DNA from: Methylophaga sp.
GTDB lineage: Bacteria > Pseudomonadota > Gammaproteobacteria > Nitrosococcales > Methylophagaceae
Assembly: GCA_002696735.1 (NCBI GenBank)
Contig: NZSL01000007.1
Location: 449,737-493,164 of the forward strand
DNA: 43,428 nt
Reading direction: 5' to 3'
The notes beneath the pieces are model-generated. The model did not search any database and was not told the origin of the DNA. It saw nothing but the letters and a program-made list of their open reading frames with translations. Positions within the stretch are counted from its first letter, which is position 1. Every line of letters starts with the position of its first letter. Position numbers and translations under genes: made by a program. This document shows, piece by piece, positions 8,231 to 18,982 of this stretch.

Positions 8231-9526
8231 GGCAGATAACGGCTCATTAATGAAATCCGGGATATGCCGCATGATGGCTTCTACTGTGTGGAATGAGCCA
8301 AAAATTAAGATACGGTCCCCTTCACTAGCATTAGCTAAAGCCAGATCATAGGCCTGTTCCACTACTTCACTGGTATGAATGCGATCATTGGAAATTTTAC
8401 CTTGCAGGCCAGTTGCCAAATCTTCTGCAGACTGCCCTCTGCTTCCATTTAAGCCACCAAGAAACCAATTATCTATCACTGGAATCAAGGCATCAAAAAC
8501 CGCTTGGCTGTCTTTATCACGCAACATGGCGATCACCGCATGGGTTTTGCCATGACAAGGAATTTCCGTTAATAGTTTTGCCAGATTTTCAGCACCCTGC
8601 TGATTGTGTGTTACATCAAAAATATGGGTAACGGATCCATCAATCATCTGAAACCGGCCAGCGAGTCTGACGTGAGCCAATCCATCACGGATGGCTGTTT
8701 CATTGATTTTTCCCATTCCGGAATCTTTCAGCAGGCTGATGACCTGTAGCACAGCCGCGCTGTTCTGAATCTGATAACACCCTAGTAAGGCCGGCAACGG
8801 TAATCCCGTGAACTGATAATCGGCATTTTGCCAATGCCATACATTTTTATCGGATTGAGCATTGAAATCTTTGCCAGCAATATACGCTGGCGAGCTTAAT
8901 TTCTGAGCGCTCTCAATAACGGTGACTGGCGGAGAATGTTCACTGCAGACGACAGGGTTCATTGCCCGCATTATCCCGGCTTTTTCAATACCAATCTTTT
9001 CCCGGGTATCGCCAAGCCAAACTGTATGATCCAGACCTATCGGCGTAATCAGCGCAATATCGGCGTCAAACAGATTCACCGCATCAAGCCGTCCGCCCAT
9101 ACCAACTTCCAAAATCGCGATATCAATATTCTGTCTACAGAAAATATCTGCTGCAGCGAGCGTGGCAAATTCGAAATAGCTCAGAGAAATGTCACCACGT
9201 GCGGTATCAACCCGCTCGAAAGCTTCACATATCTGTTGATCAGTCGCCGTTTGACCATCAACTACGATGCGTTCGTTATAACGCAACAGATGTGGCGAAG
9301 TGTAACAGGCTGTTCGATAGCCGGCAGCTGAGAGTATAGAGGCCAATAATGCAACAGAAGAGCCTTTACCGTTGGTGCCGGCAACCGTCACCACCCGAAA
9401 AGGCAGTTTGTTGTCGTCATACATCTGCTGCCAGACAGCACGCACCCGATCCAGGCCGGGATCTATCTCAGTAAAATGTAGCTTTTCCTGCCATGCCAGC
9501 CACTGTGGCAAGCTATTAAATCGCAT
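8222..9526 (-). CDS. folC: bifunctional dihydrofolate synthase / folylpolyglutamate synthase
   Basis: Adds glutamate to dihydropteroate and extends polyglutamate tails on folates. It is 434 residues, the normal size. The Mur-ligase-type ATP loop VTVAGTNGKGSSVA spans about residues 46-59, followed by YTSPHLLRYNERI, AILEVGMGGRLDAVN and the segment GLDHTVWLGDTREKIGIEKA. The C-terminal domain starts around THNQQGAENL. It is the last gene of the trpFBA-accD-folC run, 10 bases after accD, as in many gammaproteobacteria. Its end overlaps the convergent acyl-CoA ligase gene by 9 bases, leaving no room for a terminator between them. Confidence 0.96.
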   Translation of the reverse strand: MRFNSLPQWLAWQEKLHFTEIDPGLDRVRAVWQQMYDDNKLPFRVVTVAGTNGKGSSVALLASILSAAGYRTACYTSPHLLRYNERIVVDGQTATDQQICEAFERVDTARGDISLSYFEFATLAAADIFCRQNIDIAILEVGMGGRLDAVNLFDADIALITPIGLDHTVWLGDTREKIGIEKAGIMRAMNPVVCSEHSPPVTVIESAQKLSSPAYIAGKDFNAQSDKNVWHWQNADYQFTGLPLPALLGCYQIQNSAAVLQVISLLKDSGMGKINETAIRDGLAHVRLAGRFQMIDGSVTHIFDVTHNQQGAENLAKLLTEIPCHGKTHAVIAMLRDKDSQAVFDALIPVIDNWFLGGLNGSRGQSAEDLATGLQGKISNDRIHTSEVVEQAYDLALANASEGDRILIFGSFHTVEAIMRHIPDFINEPLSASA

Positions 9527-9536
9527 AAACTATGGT

Positions 9537-10394
9537 TTAAACAGCAATACGATTTTGCATCATGGTTAACAGATTATTCAGACGATCGCGCATTTCACGG
9601 CGATCAATAATCATGTCGATGGCACCATGTTCCAGCAAAAACTCACTGCGTTGGAAACCTTCAGGTAATTTTTCACGAACGGTCTGTTCGATAACGCGTG
9701 GACCAGCGAAACCAATTAAAGCTTTAGGTTCAGCCACATTGACATCACCAAGCATTGCCAGACTGGCTGAAACACCGCCCATGGTGGGATCGGTCATCAC
9801 CGAAATAAACGGGATGCCAGCCTCTTCAAGCTGTGATAAAACAGCACTTGTTTTAGCCATCTGCATCAGTGAAAACAAGCCTTCCTGCATGCGCGCTCCA
9901 CCACTGGCGGAAAAACATATCAACGGAAGTTTCTTGGCCAAGGCAACTTTTGCAGCTCGGACAAACTTTTCACCGACCACGGAGCCCATTGAGCCACCCA
10001 TAAAACCAAAATCAAACGCAACCACCACAACAGGTAAGCCTTTAAGCGTGCCTTGCATGGCTAACAGTGCATCGTTCTCACCGGTATTTTTTTGTGCCTG
10101 GGTAATACGATCACGATAACGTTTACTGTCTTTGAATTTAAGAGTGTCGACAGGTTTAACTTCGGTACCAATTTCCTGGCGATTATCTTCATCCAGAAAA
10201 CTTTTCAGTCGATCACGGGCATTTATCCGTTGATGGTGATCACATTTGGGACAAACCATCTGGTTACGCTCAAGCTCAGCCCGATAAAGCACATTGTCAC
10301 ATGCTGGACACTTGCACCAGACACCTTCAGGTACCGAGCGGCTGCGGCCACTGGTGCGGATTTTCGATGGAAGTAATCTTTCAAACCAACTCAT
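9537..10394 (-). CDS. accD: acetyl-CoA carboxylase carboxyltransferase subunit beta
   Basis: The beta subunit of the carboxyltransferase that moves CO2 from biotin to acetyl-CoA, giving malonyl-CoA for fatty acid synthesis. It is 285 residues. The N-terminal four-cysteine zinc ribbon is intact (C29, C32, C48, C51; CPAC and CPKC pairs). The crotonase-type fold follows with [27 protein letters not shown] and [10 protein letters not shown]. The zinc domain in E. coli also binds accD/accA mRNA; the same could apply here by homology. It sits between trpA (19 bases upstream) and folC (10 bases downstream). Confidence 0.97.
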   Translation of the reverse strand: MSWFERLLPSKIRTSGRSRSVPEGVWCKCPACDNVLYRAELERNQMVCPKCDHHQRINARDRLKSFLDEDNRQEIGTEVKPVDTLKFKDSKRYRDRITQAQKNTGENDALLAMQGTLKGLPVVVVAFDFGFMGGSMGSVVGEKFVRAAKVALAKKLPLICFSASGGARMQEGLFSLMQMAKTSAVLSQLEEAGIPFISVMTDPTMGGVSASLAMLGDVNVAEPKALIGFAGPRVIEQTVREKLPEGFQRSEFLLEHGAIDMIIDRREMRDRLNNLLTMMQNRIAV

Positions 10395-10413
10395 TTTGTC
10401 ACCTTATCGCTTA

Positions 10414-11241
10414 TTAGGCCGAGACGCTGGCTAAATCACGCGCATTAATTGCATGACGCATTTCAGCTAACAGACTTGCTACTGCTGCGGGTAATTCCTG
10501 TGGACGATTGGAATGTTCTTCTATGCAACGTACCAAAGTACTGCCCACGACAACAGCATCAGCTACTTCCGCGACAGCTGCGGCTGAGCGGCCATCTCTG
10601 ATACCAAAACCCACACCAACCGGTAACGAAGTGTATTTACGAATTTCTTCCAGTTTGGCGGTTACTTCATTAATTTCCAATGCGGCAGCACCTGTCACAC
10701 CTTTGATTGAAACATAGTAAATAAAGCCTTTGGCATGTTGGGCGATTTTCTGCATACGCTCTGCCGATGTCGTTGGCGCAACCAGGAAAATCGTATCAAT
10801 ATCATGCCCGTCCATCAGCCGCAGGAATTCATCAGACTCTTCTGGTGGCATATCAACAGTCAATACCCCATCCACCCCGACAGCCTGGGCTTTTTTGGCG
10901 AATTTTTCATAACCCATTGCTTCAAGAGGATTGGCATATCCCATCAACACAAGTGGCGTATGGTTATTTTTCTCTCTGAACTGTTTTACCATATCCAGAA
11001 TTGAATCCAGCGTGACATCATTTTTCAACGCCCGTTCACAGGCTTTTTGGATTACAGGACCATCCGACATGGGATCAGAGAAAGGCACACCCAGTTCGAT
11101 AATATCGGCACCGGCATCCACCAAAGCATGTAACAGTGGAACGGTTACCCATGGTTCAGGATCACCTGCAGTCACATAAGGGATTAAAGCAGTTTGCCCA
11201 TCTGCCTGAAGATTTTTAAAACATTCTTTAATACGACTCAT
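10414..11241 (-). CDS. trpA: tryptophan synthase alpha subunit
   Basis: Cleaves indole-3-glycerol phosphate to indole and glyceraldehyde 3-phosphate; indole tunnels to TrpB. It is 275 residues. The catalytic residues fall exactly where expected, E49 and D60, in ELGVPFSDPMSDGP. The phosphate-binding end of the TIM barrel is visible as VGFGIRDGRSA and VVVGSTLV. It starts 10 bases after trpB ends, in the order trpF-trpB-trpA. Confidence 0.97.
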   Translation of the reverse strand: MSRIKECFKNLQADGQTALIPYVTAGDPEPWVTVPLLHALVDAGADIIELGVPFSDPMSDGPVIQKACERALKNDVTLDSILDMVKQFREKNNHTPLVLMGYANPLEAMGYEKFAKKAQAVGVDGVLTVDMPPEESDEFLRLMDGHDIDTIFLVAPTTSAERMQKIAQHAKGFIYYVSIKGVTGAAALEINEVTAKLEEIRKYTSLPVGVGFGIRDGRSAAAVAEVADAVVVGSTLVRCIEEHSNRPQELPAAVASLLAEMRHAINARDLASVSA

Positions 11242-11251
11242 TTTATATTCC

Positions 11252-12472
11252 TCAGAAATTCAGACCAGCCATGGCTGCAACCGTGTGCATGTCTTTATCA
11301 CCACGTCCTGAAACATTAATAAGAATACTTTGATCCGCTGACATCGTTGGGGCTAATTTTGAAACATAAGCCAGTGCATGACTGGTTTCCAGAGCCGGAA
11401 TAATGCCTTCAGTGCGTGTCAGTTCATGGAAAGCATCAAGGGCCTCAGTATCCGTAACAGTAACGTATTGTGCGCGGCCGATATCTTTCAACCATGCATG
11501 TTCAGGACCAACGCCAGGATAATCCAGTCCGGCTGAAATGGAATGGGTTTCGGTAATTTGTCCCGCAGCGTCCTGAATAAGGTAAGTGCGATTGCCGTGC
11601 AATACGCCGGGAGTTCCGGCAGAAAGTGGAGCTGAGTGCTGCCCTGTCTGCAGACCATGACCAGCACCCTCTACGCCAATCATTGCAACGGATTCATCTT
11701 CAATAAATGGGTAGAACAGGCCAATTGCATTCGACCCTCCACCGATACAGGCAACCAGTGTATCGGGTAGTTTGCCAGTGGTATTGATCATTTGCTGACG
11801 GGCTTCACGACCAATAACTGATTGGAAGTCCCGCACCATTGCTGGATAAGGATGAGGGCCGGCAACCGTACCGATAATATAAAAGGTGTCATCCACATTG
11901 GTAACCCAGTCACGCAAGGCTTCATTCAATGCATCTTTGAGCGTTTTTGAGCCAGACTGAACCGGCACTACTTCTGCCCCTAAAAGCTTCATTCGGTAAA
12001 CGTTCATGGCCTGACGCTCAACATCTTCCGCGCCCATGTAAACCACACATTCCATACCTAAGCGGGCAGCTACTGTAGCGGTCGCTACACCGTGCTGCCC
12101 CGCACCTGTTTCAGCAATAATACGGGTTTTACCCATACGCTTAGCCAGTAAAGCCTGACCAATCGTATTGTTAACTTTATGGGCGCCGGTATGATTGAGA
12201 TCTTCGCGCTTGAGATAGATCTGGGCTCCCCCCAGTTTCTTTGTCCAGTTTTCGGCATGATATATAGGTGATGGACGGCCTACAAAGTCGGCCAGATCTT
12301 TATCCATTTCAGCTTGGAAGTTTGGATCATTTTTATACTTTTTATAGGCCTCTTCCAGCTCATAAATAGCACCCATCAAGGTTTCGCCAACAAAGCGTCC
12401 ACCATAAGGTCCAAAATGACCTAATTCATCCGGGTAGTTTTTAAAATAGTCATCAATCTGTATATCAGGCAT
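11252..12472 (-). CDS. trpB: tryptophan synthase beta subunit
   Basis: A PLP enzyme that condenses indole with serine to tryptophan. It is 406 residues. The PLP-binding lysine is K99 in HTGAHKVNN. The phosphate-binding [10 protein letters not shown] loop and the C-terminal [10 protein letters not shown] are intact. The start ATG lies inside the 3' end of trpF (8-base overlap), implying translational coupling. The N-terminal [11 protein letters not shown] marks the standard TrpB1 type. Confidence 0.97.
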   Translation of the reverse strand: MPDIQIDDYFKNYPDELGHFGPYGGRFVGETLMGAIYELEEAYKKYKNDPNFQAEMDKDLADFVGRPSPIYHAENWTKKLGGAQIYLKREDLNHTGAHKVNNTIGQALLAKRMGKTRIIAETGAGQHGVATATVAARLGMECVVYMGAEDVERQAMNVYRMKLLGAEVVPVQSGSKTLKDALNEALRDWVTNVDDTFYIIGTVAGPHPYPAMVRDFQSVIGREARQQMINTTGKLPDTLVACIGGGSNAIGLFYPFIEDESVAMIGVEGAGHGLQTGQHSAPLSAGTPGVLHGNRTYLIQDAAGQITETHSISAGLDYPGVGPEHAWLKDIGRAQYVTVTDTEALDAFHELTRTEGIIPALETSHALAYVSKLAPTMSADQSILINVSGRGDKDMHTVAAMAGLNF

Positions 12473-13079
12473 TTGCCACCTCTCGCATGAATGCGCTTAT
12501 TTTATTATTACTTTTAAGTCCTTTCGACTCTTCTACACCGCCGCTTACATCCACTGCATAAGGCGAGACCTGCTGAATAGCTTCTGCAACGTTTTCAGTT
12601 GTCAGACCACCCGCTAATATCAGCGGCTTGCTAACTGCAGTAATCATGGACCAGTCAAAGGTCTGTCCGGTTCCCCCCGGCACCCCATGTTGATAGCTAT
12701 CCAGCAATAAGGCTGAAGCTTCAGCAAAATGCTCATCAGCCTGTATTAAATCACTTGCAGTCTGCATTCGTACCGCTTTGATGTACGGCATATTGAATTG
12801 AGCACAATATTCAGCGGATTCATTGCCATGAAATTGCAACAAACTTAATGGAACCTGCTCAAGTGTTTGCCGCACTTTCTCTGCCGTTGCATTCACAAAT
12901 AAACCAACAGCAGATACAAATGGTGGCAACTGCGCAGTAATTGCGGCAGCCTGTGCCATTGTCACAGCGCGAGGACTTGGTTCATAAAAAACCAACCCGA
13001 TAGCATCCGCCCCGCTTTTTACAGCAAATTCAGCATCTTGACGACGCGTAATGCCACATATTTTAACGCGGGTTCTCAT
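12465..13079 (-). CDS. trpF: phosphoribosylanthranilate isomerase
   Basis: Isomerises N-(5-phosphoribosyl)anthranilate in tryptophan synthesis. It is a stand-alone 204-residue TIM barrel, not fused to TrpC. The catalytic cysteine is C8 in VKICGITR and the acid aspartate is in [25 protein letters not shown] and [11 protein letters not shown] are phosphate-binding loops. It overlaps trpB by 8 bases. It is preceded 37 bases upstream by truA with no visible terminator, so it may share that transcript. No leader peptide with tandem Trp codons was seen. Confidence 0.96.
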   Translation of the reverse strand: MRTRVKICGITRRQDAEFAVKSGADAIGLVFYEPSPRAVTMAQAAAITAQLPPFVSAVGLFVNATAEKVRQTLEQVPLSLLQFHGNESAEYCAQFNMPYIKAVRMQTASDLIQADEHFAEASALLLDSYQHGVPGGTGQTFDWSMITAVSKPLILAGGLTTENVAEAIQQVSPYAVDVSGGVEESKGLKSNNKISAFMREVANA

Positions 13080-13116
13080 TTGGGATTATCAGCTTTCCAG
13101 AAGTTACTACGGTACT

Positions 13117-13896
13117 TTACCAGAGCACTGGAAAACCTGACACTGTTGGCAGGAAAAATTCATCCGGATAAACGACATCTGTCAGGTACAGACCTTGAGG
13201 TGGGGCGGTAACACCCGCCATGTTACGGTCCTGACTTTGTAGAACATGTTGAGCCCATTCGACAGGTCTCTTGCCCTCCCCAACAGGAACCAATACGCCC
13301 ATCAGATTACGCACCATGTGATGCAAAAAAGAACGGGCTTCAACATCCACAGCAATGCAATCATCACGACGAGTGACAATCAATTTATCAAGGGTCTTTA
13401 TCGGACTTTTGGCCTGACATTCCTGTGCCCGAAATGCTGAAAAATCATGCTGGCCAAGCAGGCTATTAGCAGCCAATTGCATCTGGTGTTCATCAAGGTT
13501 TTTATATACCCACCACATCCGTTGATGATGCACACTGGAACGGCTGTCACGATTGAGTATTAAATAACGATAGCGACGTTTTATTGCACTGAACCTGGCG
13601 TTAAAGTTTTCTGAAACCGGTTTTACCCATTTAATACTGATATCGTGGGGTAAGTTGGAATTCAATCCCAATAGCCAGTTTCGTTCTTGCCGAATAGCCT
13701 CGGTATCAAAATGCACCACCTGATTTAATGCATGCACCCCAGTATCAGTGCGGCCGGCAGCGAACACTTCTGTCGGTGTATTGGCGATAAGCGACACGGC
13801 TTTCTGCAATTCGCCCTGAACAGTCCGTTGTTTTGGCTGAAACTGCCACCCATGAAAATTACTGCCGTCATACTCGACACTTAACGCTAACCTCAC
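13117..13896 (-). CDS. truA: tRNA pseudouridine synthase A (positions 38-40)
   Basis: Converts uridines 38, 39 and 40 of tRNA anticodon arms to pseudouridine. It is 259 residues. The catalytic aspartate is D51 in AAGRTDTGVHALNQV. The N-terminal LSVEYDGSNFHGWQ and the later FLHHMVRNLMG are family signatures. Translation begins at GTG 13894-13896, 11 bases after the fimV stop, so it is probably read from a fimV transcript. No in-frame ATG gives a better N-terminus. Confidence 0.95.
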   Translation of the reverse strand: MRLALSVEYDGSNFHGWQFQPKQRTVQGELQKAVSLIANTPTEVFAAGRTDTGVHALNQVVHFDTEAIRQERNWLLGLNSNLPHDISIKWVKPVSENFNARFSAIKRRYRYLILNRDSRSSVHHQRMWWVYKNLDEHQMQLAANSLLGQHDFSAFRAQECQAKSPIKTLDKLIVTRRDDCIAVDVEARSFLHHMVRNLMGVLVPVGEGKRPVEWAQHVLQSQDRNMAGVTAPPQGLYLTDVVYPDEFFLPTVSGFPVLW

Positions 13897-13907
13897 CTTA
13901 GCGCTCG

Positions 13908-16805
13908 TTAAGACAAATTGTCGAGCAGTTCCTGTGCTCGTTTTTTCTGTTCATCCGTACCCTGCTCAAGGACTTCTTCGAGGATACCTCTTGCGCCTTC
14001 AGGATCACCCATATCGGAATAGGCTGCTGCCAAATCCAGTTTGGTTTCAGATTCATCGATTGAGTCGAAATCACTGAGATCGAAATCAAGTTCATCATCA
14101 TCAACACTGCTATCCAGATTCAGATAATCTTCTATAACATCAACTTCTTCAGTTTCTGTCGGTTCTGCAGTTTCAAAATTAGTGAGATCCAGTTCATCAG
14201 CATCTAAAGAATCTACAGATAAAACCTCATCAGGTTGCTGGTCTGAAGCATCGTCTGTCTCATCAATATTCAAATCCAGAACATCGGGGGCAGAGGAATC
14301 CGGTTGCAACACATTATCCTGTTCAAAATCTATTCGCAGATCATCATCTTCAGGATAAGTATCAATTTCAGATTGTTCTGATTGTTCCAGCTCAGTTGCT
14401 GAGTCTTTGTCTGCAGATGTACTGCTATCAAACTGCAACAAATCCTCTTCATCACGTTGGTAGACTTCTTCAGCCTTGGAAATAGTGGTTGACTCGGTTT
14501 TGTAATCATCCAGATTGAAATCTATATGATCCGACTCCTCAGGCTCAGAGGATGTCTCCATCACTTCTTCTTCGGCATCAACATCGATTTTTGGCTCATC
14601 CTCAGTATCAAAAGTGGTTTGCACTTCCTCGATGGATTCTTCAATAGCAGCCTCAGCCTCATCAGAGGGTTCAGCAAATAAAGGATTATGAGGTAATAGC
14701 TGAGCGCCCCAGCTTCTTACCTCAGGCCACTGCGGATCGGTTTCACCAATACTTGAGGTGTTCAATAATGCAATGAAGTCTGCAGATTTTTGTTGCTTGT
14801 AATAAATGAATAATAATTTTGCAGCAATTTCCTTATCATCGGGTGCCTGCTGATAAGCTTGTTCAAGTGCGGTTGCTGCTTGTACATAATCGGCATAACC
14901 AACAAACATATCAGCTTGTTCGACCAGTTCATCAACTGATTTGGTTTGGCTTTCAGTTGTTGCCTCTTTCTCTTCTGCAACCGGGGTGACAATATTTACA
15001 CTACCGGTTTCAGCTGTCGTGGTGGCCGGTTTGTTTTTGTTAATTTTACTGACAGCATCATCCCAACTGACTTCACGCTGACCACGGCGGAGAATCATCC
15101 AGATAATCAAAAGCAACAATAAGATTGCCAGTAATGATTCAACCTTATGTGCTATGACAAAAGCTTGAACCCGCTGGTAAAGAGAGTCCAGCTGTTGCTG
15201 GTCTAGATTCAGTTCCTGAGCAGCTTCAACTATCGCAGCATCAACCTCTGCAGCAGCTGTTTCCAGTTCTGCTGGTTCTGCTGTATTTTCATCCAACTCA
15301 GCAACAATCAGTTCGGGAGATTCAGCATTGGTGACAGATTCGAATTCTGTCGGCTCCTCAGCGACATTTTCGTTGCTTTGTGTTGATGACGGTTCTTCTT
15401 CAGTTGACGTTGCATCTGTTTCATCATTAGCAATATCAATCGGTTGCCATTCATTATCTACAGCATCCAGATTGGTTGGATCTTCAGCTGTATCATTCAG
15501 ATTGGTATTATTGTCGCTGTCATTTAATGCTTCGCTTTCAGCTTCACTATTTTCCAGAATGGTGTTTGCTTCATCTACCAATGTCGCTAAATCCATCTGG
15601 GTTTCGTCTTGTTCGAGCAAGCTTTGCAGTCTTGCCATATCCGCATCTTTAAGCGAAATAAGACGACGCATAGTATCCAGTTGACGTTCCATCGCGTCCA
15701 TACGATTTTTGAAATCAATGTTTTCCTGGGTTTGTGACTCTATGGTTTCCTGGGCAAGCGTTAATTGTTCACTGATGCGCTGTAAATCAGGATCACCATT
15801 AATTTCCGGATCTGCCTCCAGCAAACTGTTTTCCGTTGCAGCAATTAACTTTAAGCGTGCACTCTCAGCATCTGACAGTGTTTCATCGCTCTCTGTTAAG
15901 CTTGATTGATCTTCAGCGTCGTTTGGCGCTTCGGTTTCTGGTTCAATTTCATTATTTTCTGCTGCTGCAATATTTTCCGATGTGGAAACTTCATCAACGG
16001 TGGCTGCAGGAGAAGCAGTCTGAGCAAGACTGCGTTGTTGCCAGTCGAGATTTTGCCTGTCTACAGCAGCTTTGGCTTCACTGGCAGAAAGGCGGGTAAT
16101 TTCTTCTGTAGCAGGAATTTTAAGTGTGCTGTCTGCGTAAAGACTGTTCACATTGTTTTGCTGAAATGCCCTAGGATTCGCATTAAGCAAACCAATCATC
16201 ATCTGCTGCATCGTAATATCGTCTGAGGGCCGTGTCCTCTCGGCGATGCTCCATAAGGTATCGCGTGACTGAACGTTATATTGCGTCAAGCGATCAGATG
16301 TATAGGCTGACTGATTTGAAGATGTTGTGCGAGGAGCAGCAGGAACCGTTGATTGAGTATTCGGTGCGAGTGGTGAATCCACATTGCCACGACCGGGGTA
16401 CAGCTCTTTAGGTGGATCCAGCAGCACCATATATTCGCGAAGTAATTTTCCCTGACCAGTGGTTGCGGCCAGTAAAAATCCCAGAAATGGTTCTTTGATG
16501 GGTATATCAGAAGTGACCAAAATTCGGGTGGAATCACTTTCTTCAATAACTTCAAAATTCAGCTGGGTTAATAAAAAACTGCGTTCCAGTCCTGCTCTTT
16601 CAAAATCCTGGGATGAACCCAATCTGACCTCAAGATTACCCTGCTCATCATCCTGAAGTGCATTGACCTCAATCTCTGCCCTGAAAGGTTCATTCAAGGC
16701 AGAGTATAAAGTTATCTGACCAAGGCCAAACGCATGACCCGGTAAGGGAGTTAATAAACCAAGTGCCGCAGCTACCGACAAACTGGTCAACGTTTTCTGT
16801 TTCAT
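13908..16805 (-). CDS. fimV: FimV/TspA-family polar membrane scaffold with LysM domain
   Basis: An inner-membrane protein whose LysM domain binds peptidoglycan and whose cytoplasmic tail organises the cell pole (type IV pili, flagellum, chemoreceptors in relatives). It is 965 residues. Signal peptide about 1-26; conserved FimV N-terminal domain (FGLGQITLYSALNEPFRAEI) to about 130; LysM about 175-231; a glutamine/glutamate-rich coiled coil about 340-400; one membrane helix about 552-570 (LLAILLLLLIIWMIL). A long, very acidic Asp/Glu/Ser region follows, and then the C-terminal FimV motif (TKLDLAAAYSDMGDPEGARG). Position between asd and truA is the usual one. Much of the acidic tail is low complexity, so length will vary among relatives. 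Confidence 0.94.
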   Translation of the reverse strand: MKQKTLTSLSVAAALGLLTPLPGHAFGLGQITLYSALNEPFRAEIEVNALQDDEQGNLEVRLGSSQDFERAGLERSFLLTQLNFEVIEESDSTRILVTSDIPIKEPFLGFLLAATTGQGKLLREYMVLLDPPKELYPGRGNVDSPLAPNTQSTVPAAPRTTSSNQSAYTSDRLTQYNVQSRDTLWSIAERTRPSDDITMQQMMIGLLNANPRAFQQNNVNSLYADSTLKIPATEEITRLSASEAKAAVDRQNLDWQQRSLAQTASPAATVDEVSTSENIAAAENNEIEPETEAPNDAEDQSSLTESDETLSDAESARLKLIAATENSLLEADPEINGDPDLQRISEQLTLAQETIESQTQENIDFKNRMDAMERQLDTMRRLISLKDADMARLQSLLEQDETQMDLATLVDEANTILENSEAESEALNDSDNNTNLNDTAEDPTNLDAVDNEWQPIDIANDETDATSTEEEPSSTQSNENVAEEPTEFESVTNAESPELIVAELDENTAEPAELETAAAEVDAAIVEAAQELNLDQQQLDSLYQRVQAFVIAHKVESLLAILLLLLIIWMILRRGQREVSWDDAVSKINKNKPATTTAETGSVNIVTPVAEEKEATTESQTKSVDELVEQADMFVGYADYVQAATALEQAYQQAPDDKEIAAKLLFIYYKQQKSADFIALLNTSSIGETDPQWPEVRSWGAQLLPHNPLFAEPSDEAEAAIEESIEEVQTTFDTEDEPKIDVDAEEEVMETSSEPEESDHIDFNLDDYKTESTTISKAEEVYQRDEEDLLQFDSSTSADKDSATELEQSEQSEIDTYPEDDDLRIDFEQDNVLQPDSSAPDVLDLNIDETDDASDQQPDEVLSVDSLDADELDLTNFETAEPTETEEVDVIEDYLNLDSSVDDDELDFDLSDFDSIDESETKLDLAAAYSDMGDPEGARGILEEVLEQGTDEQKKRAQELLDNLS

Positions 16806-16838
16806 TTAACTCCCCTTCCTTGACAATCTCAGCAATGC

Positions 16839-17861
16839 CTAGAGGTATCTATCTACCAGAAGTTCAGCAATTTGCACACTGTTTAGTGCCGCACCTTTAC
16901 GAACATTGTCTGAAACAACCCATAAATTCAAACCGTTTGGATGTGAAATATCTTCACGGATTCGCCCTATATATACAGGATCCTGACCAGAGGAATCTGT
17001 GACAGCTGTTGGATAACCACCATCTTTGTGTTCATCAATCACGACGATGCCATCAAACGCTGATAGCAGCTCTCTGGCTTTTTCAGCAGTGATCTTGTCA
17101 CGGGTTTCGATATGAATGGCTTCAGAATGACCATAAAAGACAGGCACCCGGACCGCGGTTGGATTGACCTGTATTGACTCGTCACCGAGGATTTTGCGAG
17201 TTTCCCAAACCATTTTCATTTCTTCTTTGGTATATCCGTTATCCATAAAAACATCGATTTGAGGAATCACATTAAAGGCAATTTGTTTAGGATAAACTTC
17301 AGCTTCCACCGGGCGACCATTCAAAAGAGCAGCAGTTTGTTTGGCCAGCTCATCCATTGCAGGTTTTCCACTTCCCGATACCGCCTGGTAGGTGCAAACG
17401 TTAATACGAGTAATCCCCACAGCATCGTAAATAGGTTTTAACGCCACCAGCATTTGAATGGTAGAGCAATTCGGATTAGCGATAATGCCACGTTTTTTAT
17501 AACCGGCCACCGCATCTGGATTCACCTCAGGCACGATCAGTGGAACATCATCGTCATAACGAAACTGTGAGGTGTTATCGATAACAATACAGCCTGCAGC
17601 AGCCGCTTTTGGCGCATAGATTTCAGAAACACTGGCCCCAGGAGAAAACAAGCCTATCTGTACTTTGGAAAAATCAAACTCGGCCAAATCTTCAACCATT
17701 ATCGATTTATTACCAAACTGAACAGTTGAGCCAGCTGAACGCTCACTGGCCAATGCATACACTTTACCTACCGGAAAATTCCGCTTATGCAGGATATCCA
17801 GCATCGTTTCACCAACCGCACCAGTAGCACCTACAACAGCAACATCAATTTGTTTAGTCAC
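16839..17861 (-). CDS. asd: aspartate-semialdehyde dehydrogenase
   Basis: Reduces aspartyl phosphate to aspartate semialdehyde for the Lys/Met/Thr/diaminopimelate branch. It is 340 residues, the shorter class also found as a second Asd in Vibrio, not the about 370-residue E. coli type. The NADP-binding loop is VVGATGAVGETM (9-20) and the nucleophile is C132 in NPNCST. The histidine segment FYGHSEAIHIET is present. It starts 20 bases after leuB and ends 33 bases before fimV. Confidence 0.95.
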   Translation of the reverse strand: MTKQIDVAVVGATGAVGETMLDILHKRNFPVGKVYALASERSAGSTVQFGNKSIMVEDLAEFDFSKVQIGLFSPGASVSEIYAPKAAAAGCIVIDNTSQFRYDDDVPLIVPEVNPDAVAGYKKRGIIANPNCSTIQMLVALKPIYDAVGITRINVCTYQAVSGSGKPAMDELAKQTAALLNGRPVEAEVYPKQIAFNVIPQIDVFMDNGYTKEEMKMVWETRKILGDESIQVNPTAVRVPVFYGHSEAIHIETRDKITAEKARELLSAFDGIVVIDEHKDGGYPTAVTDSSGQDPVYIGRIREDISHPNGLNLWVVSDNVRKGAALNSVQIAELLVDRYL

Positions 17862-17881
17862 ATTTCACCTAAATTCTTTTG

Positions 17882-18952
17882 TTACAGCGCTGCCACAACG
17901 GCATCGCCCATTTCAGCAGTGGTCACGCGAGTCATTCCCGCGGAGAAAATATCTGCTGTCCTTAAACCTTGATCCAGAACTTTACTTACGGCAGCTTCAA
18001 TACGATCTGCAAAAGCCGGTTGATCAAGGGTGTAACGTAACATCATAGCAGCTGACAAAATCGTTGCCAGTGGATTAGCAATGTTCTGACCAGCAATATC
18101 AGGGGCTGAACCGTGAATAGGTTCATACATTCCCTTGCCGTTTTCATCAAGCGACGCAGAGGGCAACATACCAATCGAACCGGTCAGCATTGATGCACAA
18201 TCTGACAAAATATCGCCAAACATATTGGTGGTCACCATAACGTCAAACTGCTTTGGTGCTCGCACTAGCTGCATTGCAGCATTATCAACATACATATGAC
18301 TTAGCTCGACATCGGCATAGTCTTTGGACAATGTTGTCATCGTCTCACGCCACAACTCGGTGCATTCCAATACATTGGCTTTGTCCACCGAACAAACACG
18401 ACTTTGCCGTTTACGTGCAATATCAAATGCCACGCGTCCAATACGATTAATTTCACTTTCGCGATACACCAGTGTGTTGTAGCCTTCTTTCTCGCCATTA
18501 TCCAGAGTACGGATCCCTCGGGGCTGACCAAAGTAAATCCCACCCGTTAACTCACGGACAATCATTAGATCCAGACCGGACACAACTTCTGGTTTCAGGG
18601 TGGATGCATCTGCTAATTGTGGATATAACAAAGCCGGACGTAAATTAGCAAAAAGGTTTAATTGTGAACGAATACCCAATAAACCTTTTTCCGGACGCAC
18701 ACTGATATCCAGTGCTTCCCATTTATAGCCTCCCACTGCACCTAACAAAATGGCATCTGCCTCTTTAGCCATTTGCAAGGTTTCATCAGGAAGCGGACTG
18801 CCAGTTTCATCGTAAGCGGCCCCACCGATCAAACCGTATTCAAGTTCAATCGCCAAACCATCCTGTTTAAAAGCATTTAAAACCTTTACGGCTTCGGCAA
18901 CAATTTCCGGACCGATTCCATCACCGGCCAATACTGCAATTTTCTTTGTCAT
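17882..18952 (-). CDS. leuB: 3-isopropylmalate dehydrogenase
   Basis: Oxidatively decarboxylates 3-isopropylmalate in leucine synthesis, using NAD and a divalent metal. It is 356 residues. Seen are the N-terminal [15 protein letters not shown], the substrate arginine region [19 protein letters not shown], the YFGQPRG loop, [11 protein letters not shown] and the metal site [21 protein letters not shown]. The adenine-binding segment is [18 protein letters not shown]. It lies 30 bases downstream of leuD and 20 upstream of asd, so leuD-leuB-asd look like one unit. Confidence 0.96.
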   Translation of the reverse strand: MTKKIAVLAGDGIGPEIVAEAVKVLNAFKQDGLAIELEYGLIGGAAYDETGSPLPDETLQMAKEADAILLGAVGGYKWEALDISVRPEKGLLGIRSQLNLFANLRPALLYPQLADASTLKPEVVSGLDLMIVRELTGGIYFGQPRGIRTLDNGEKEGYNTLVYRESEINRIGRVAFDIARKRQSRVCSVDKANVLECTELWRETMTTLSKDYADVELSHMYVDNAAMQLVRAPKQFDVMVTTNMFGDILSDCASMLTGSIGMLPSASLDENGKGMYEPIHGSAPDIAGQNIANPLATILSAAMMLRYTLDQPAFADRIEAAVSKVLDQGLRTADIFSAGMTRVTTAEMGDAVVAAL

Positions 18953-18982
18953 GAATGTTATTACTTATAAATGGAAAAAATA

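Noticed and set aside
9562..10119. 185-residue open frame antisense to accD
   Set aside because: Shadow of a well-supported accD gene; no recognisable domain.
12465..13116. Trp attenuator before trpF
   Set aside because: The 37-base gap to truA has no room for a leader peptide and hairpins, and no tandem Trp codons are seen.
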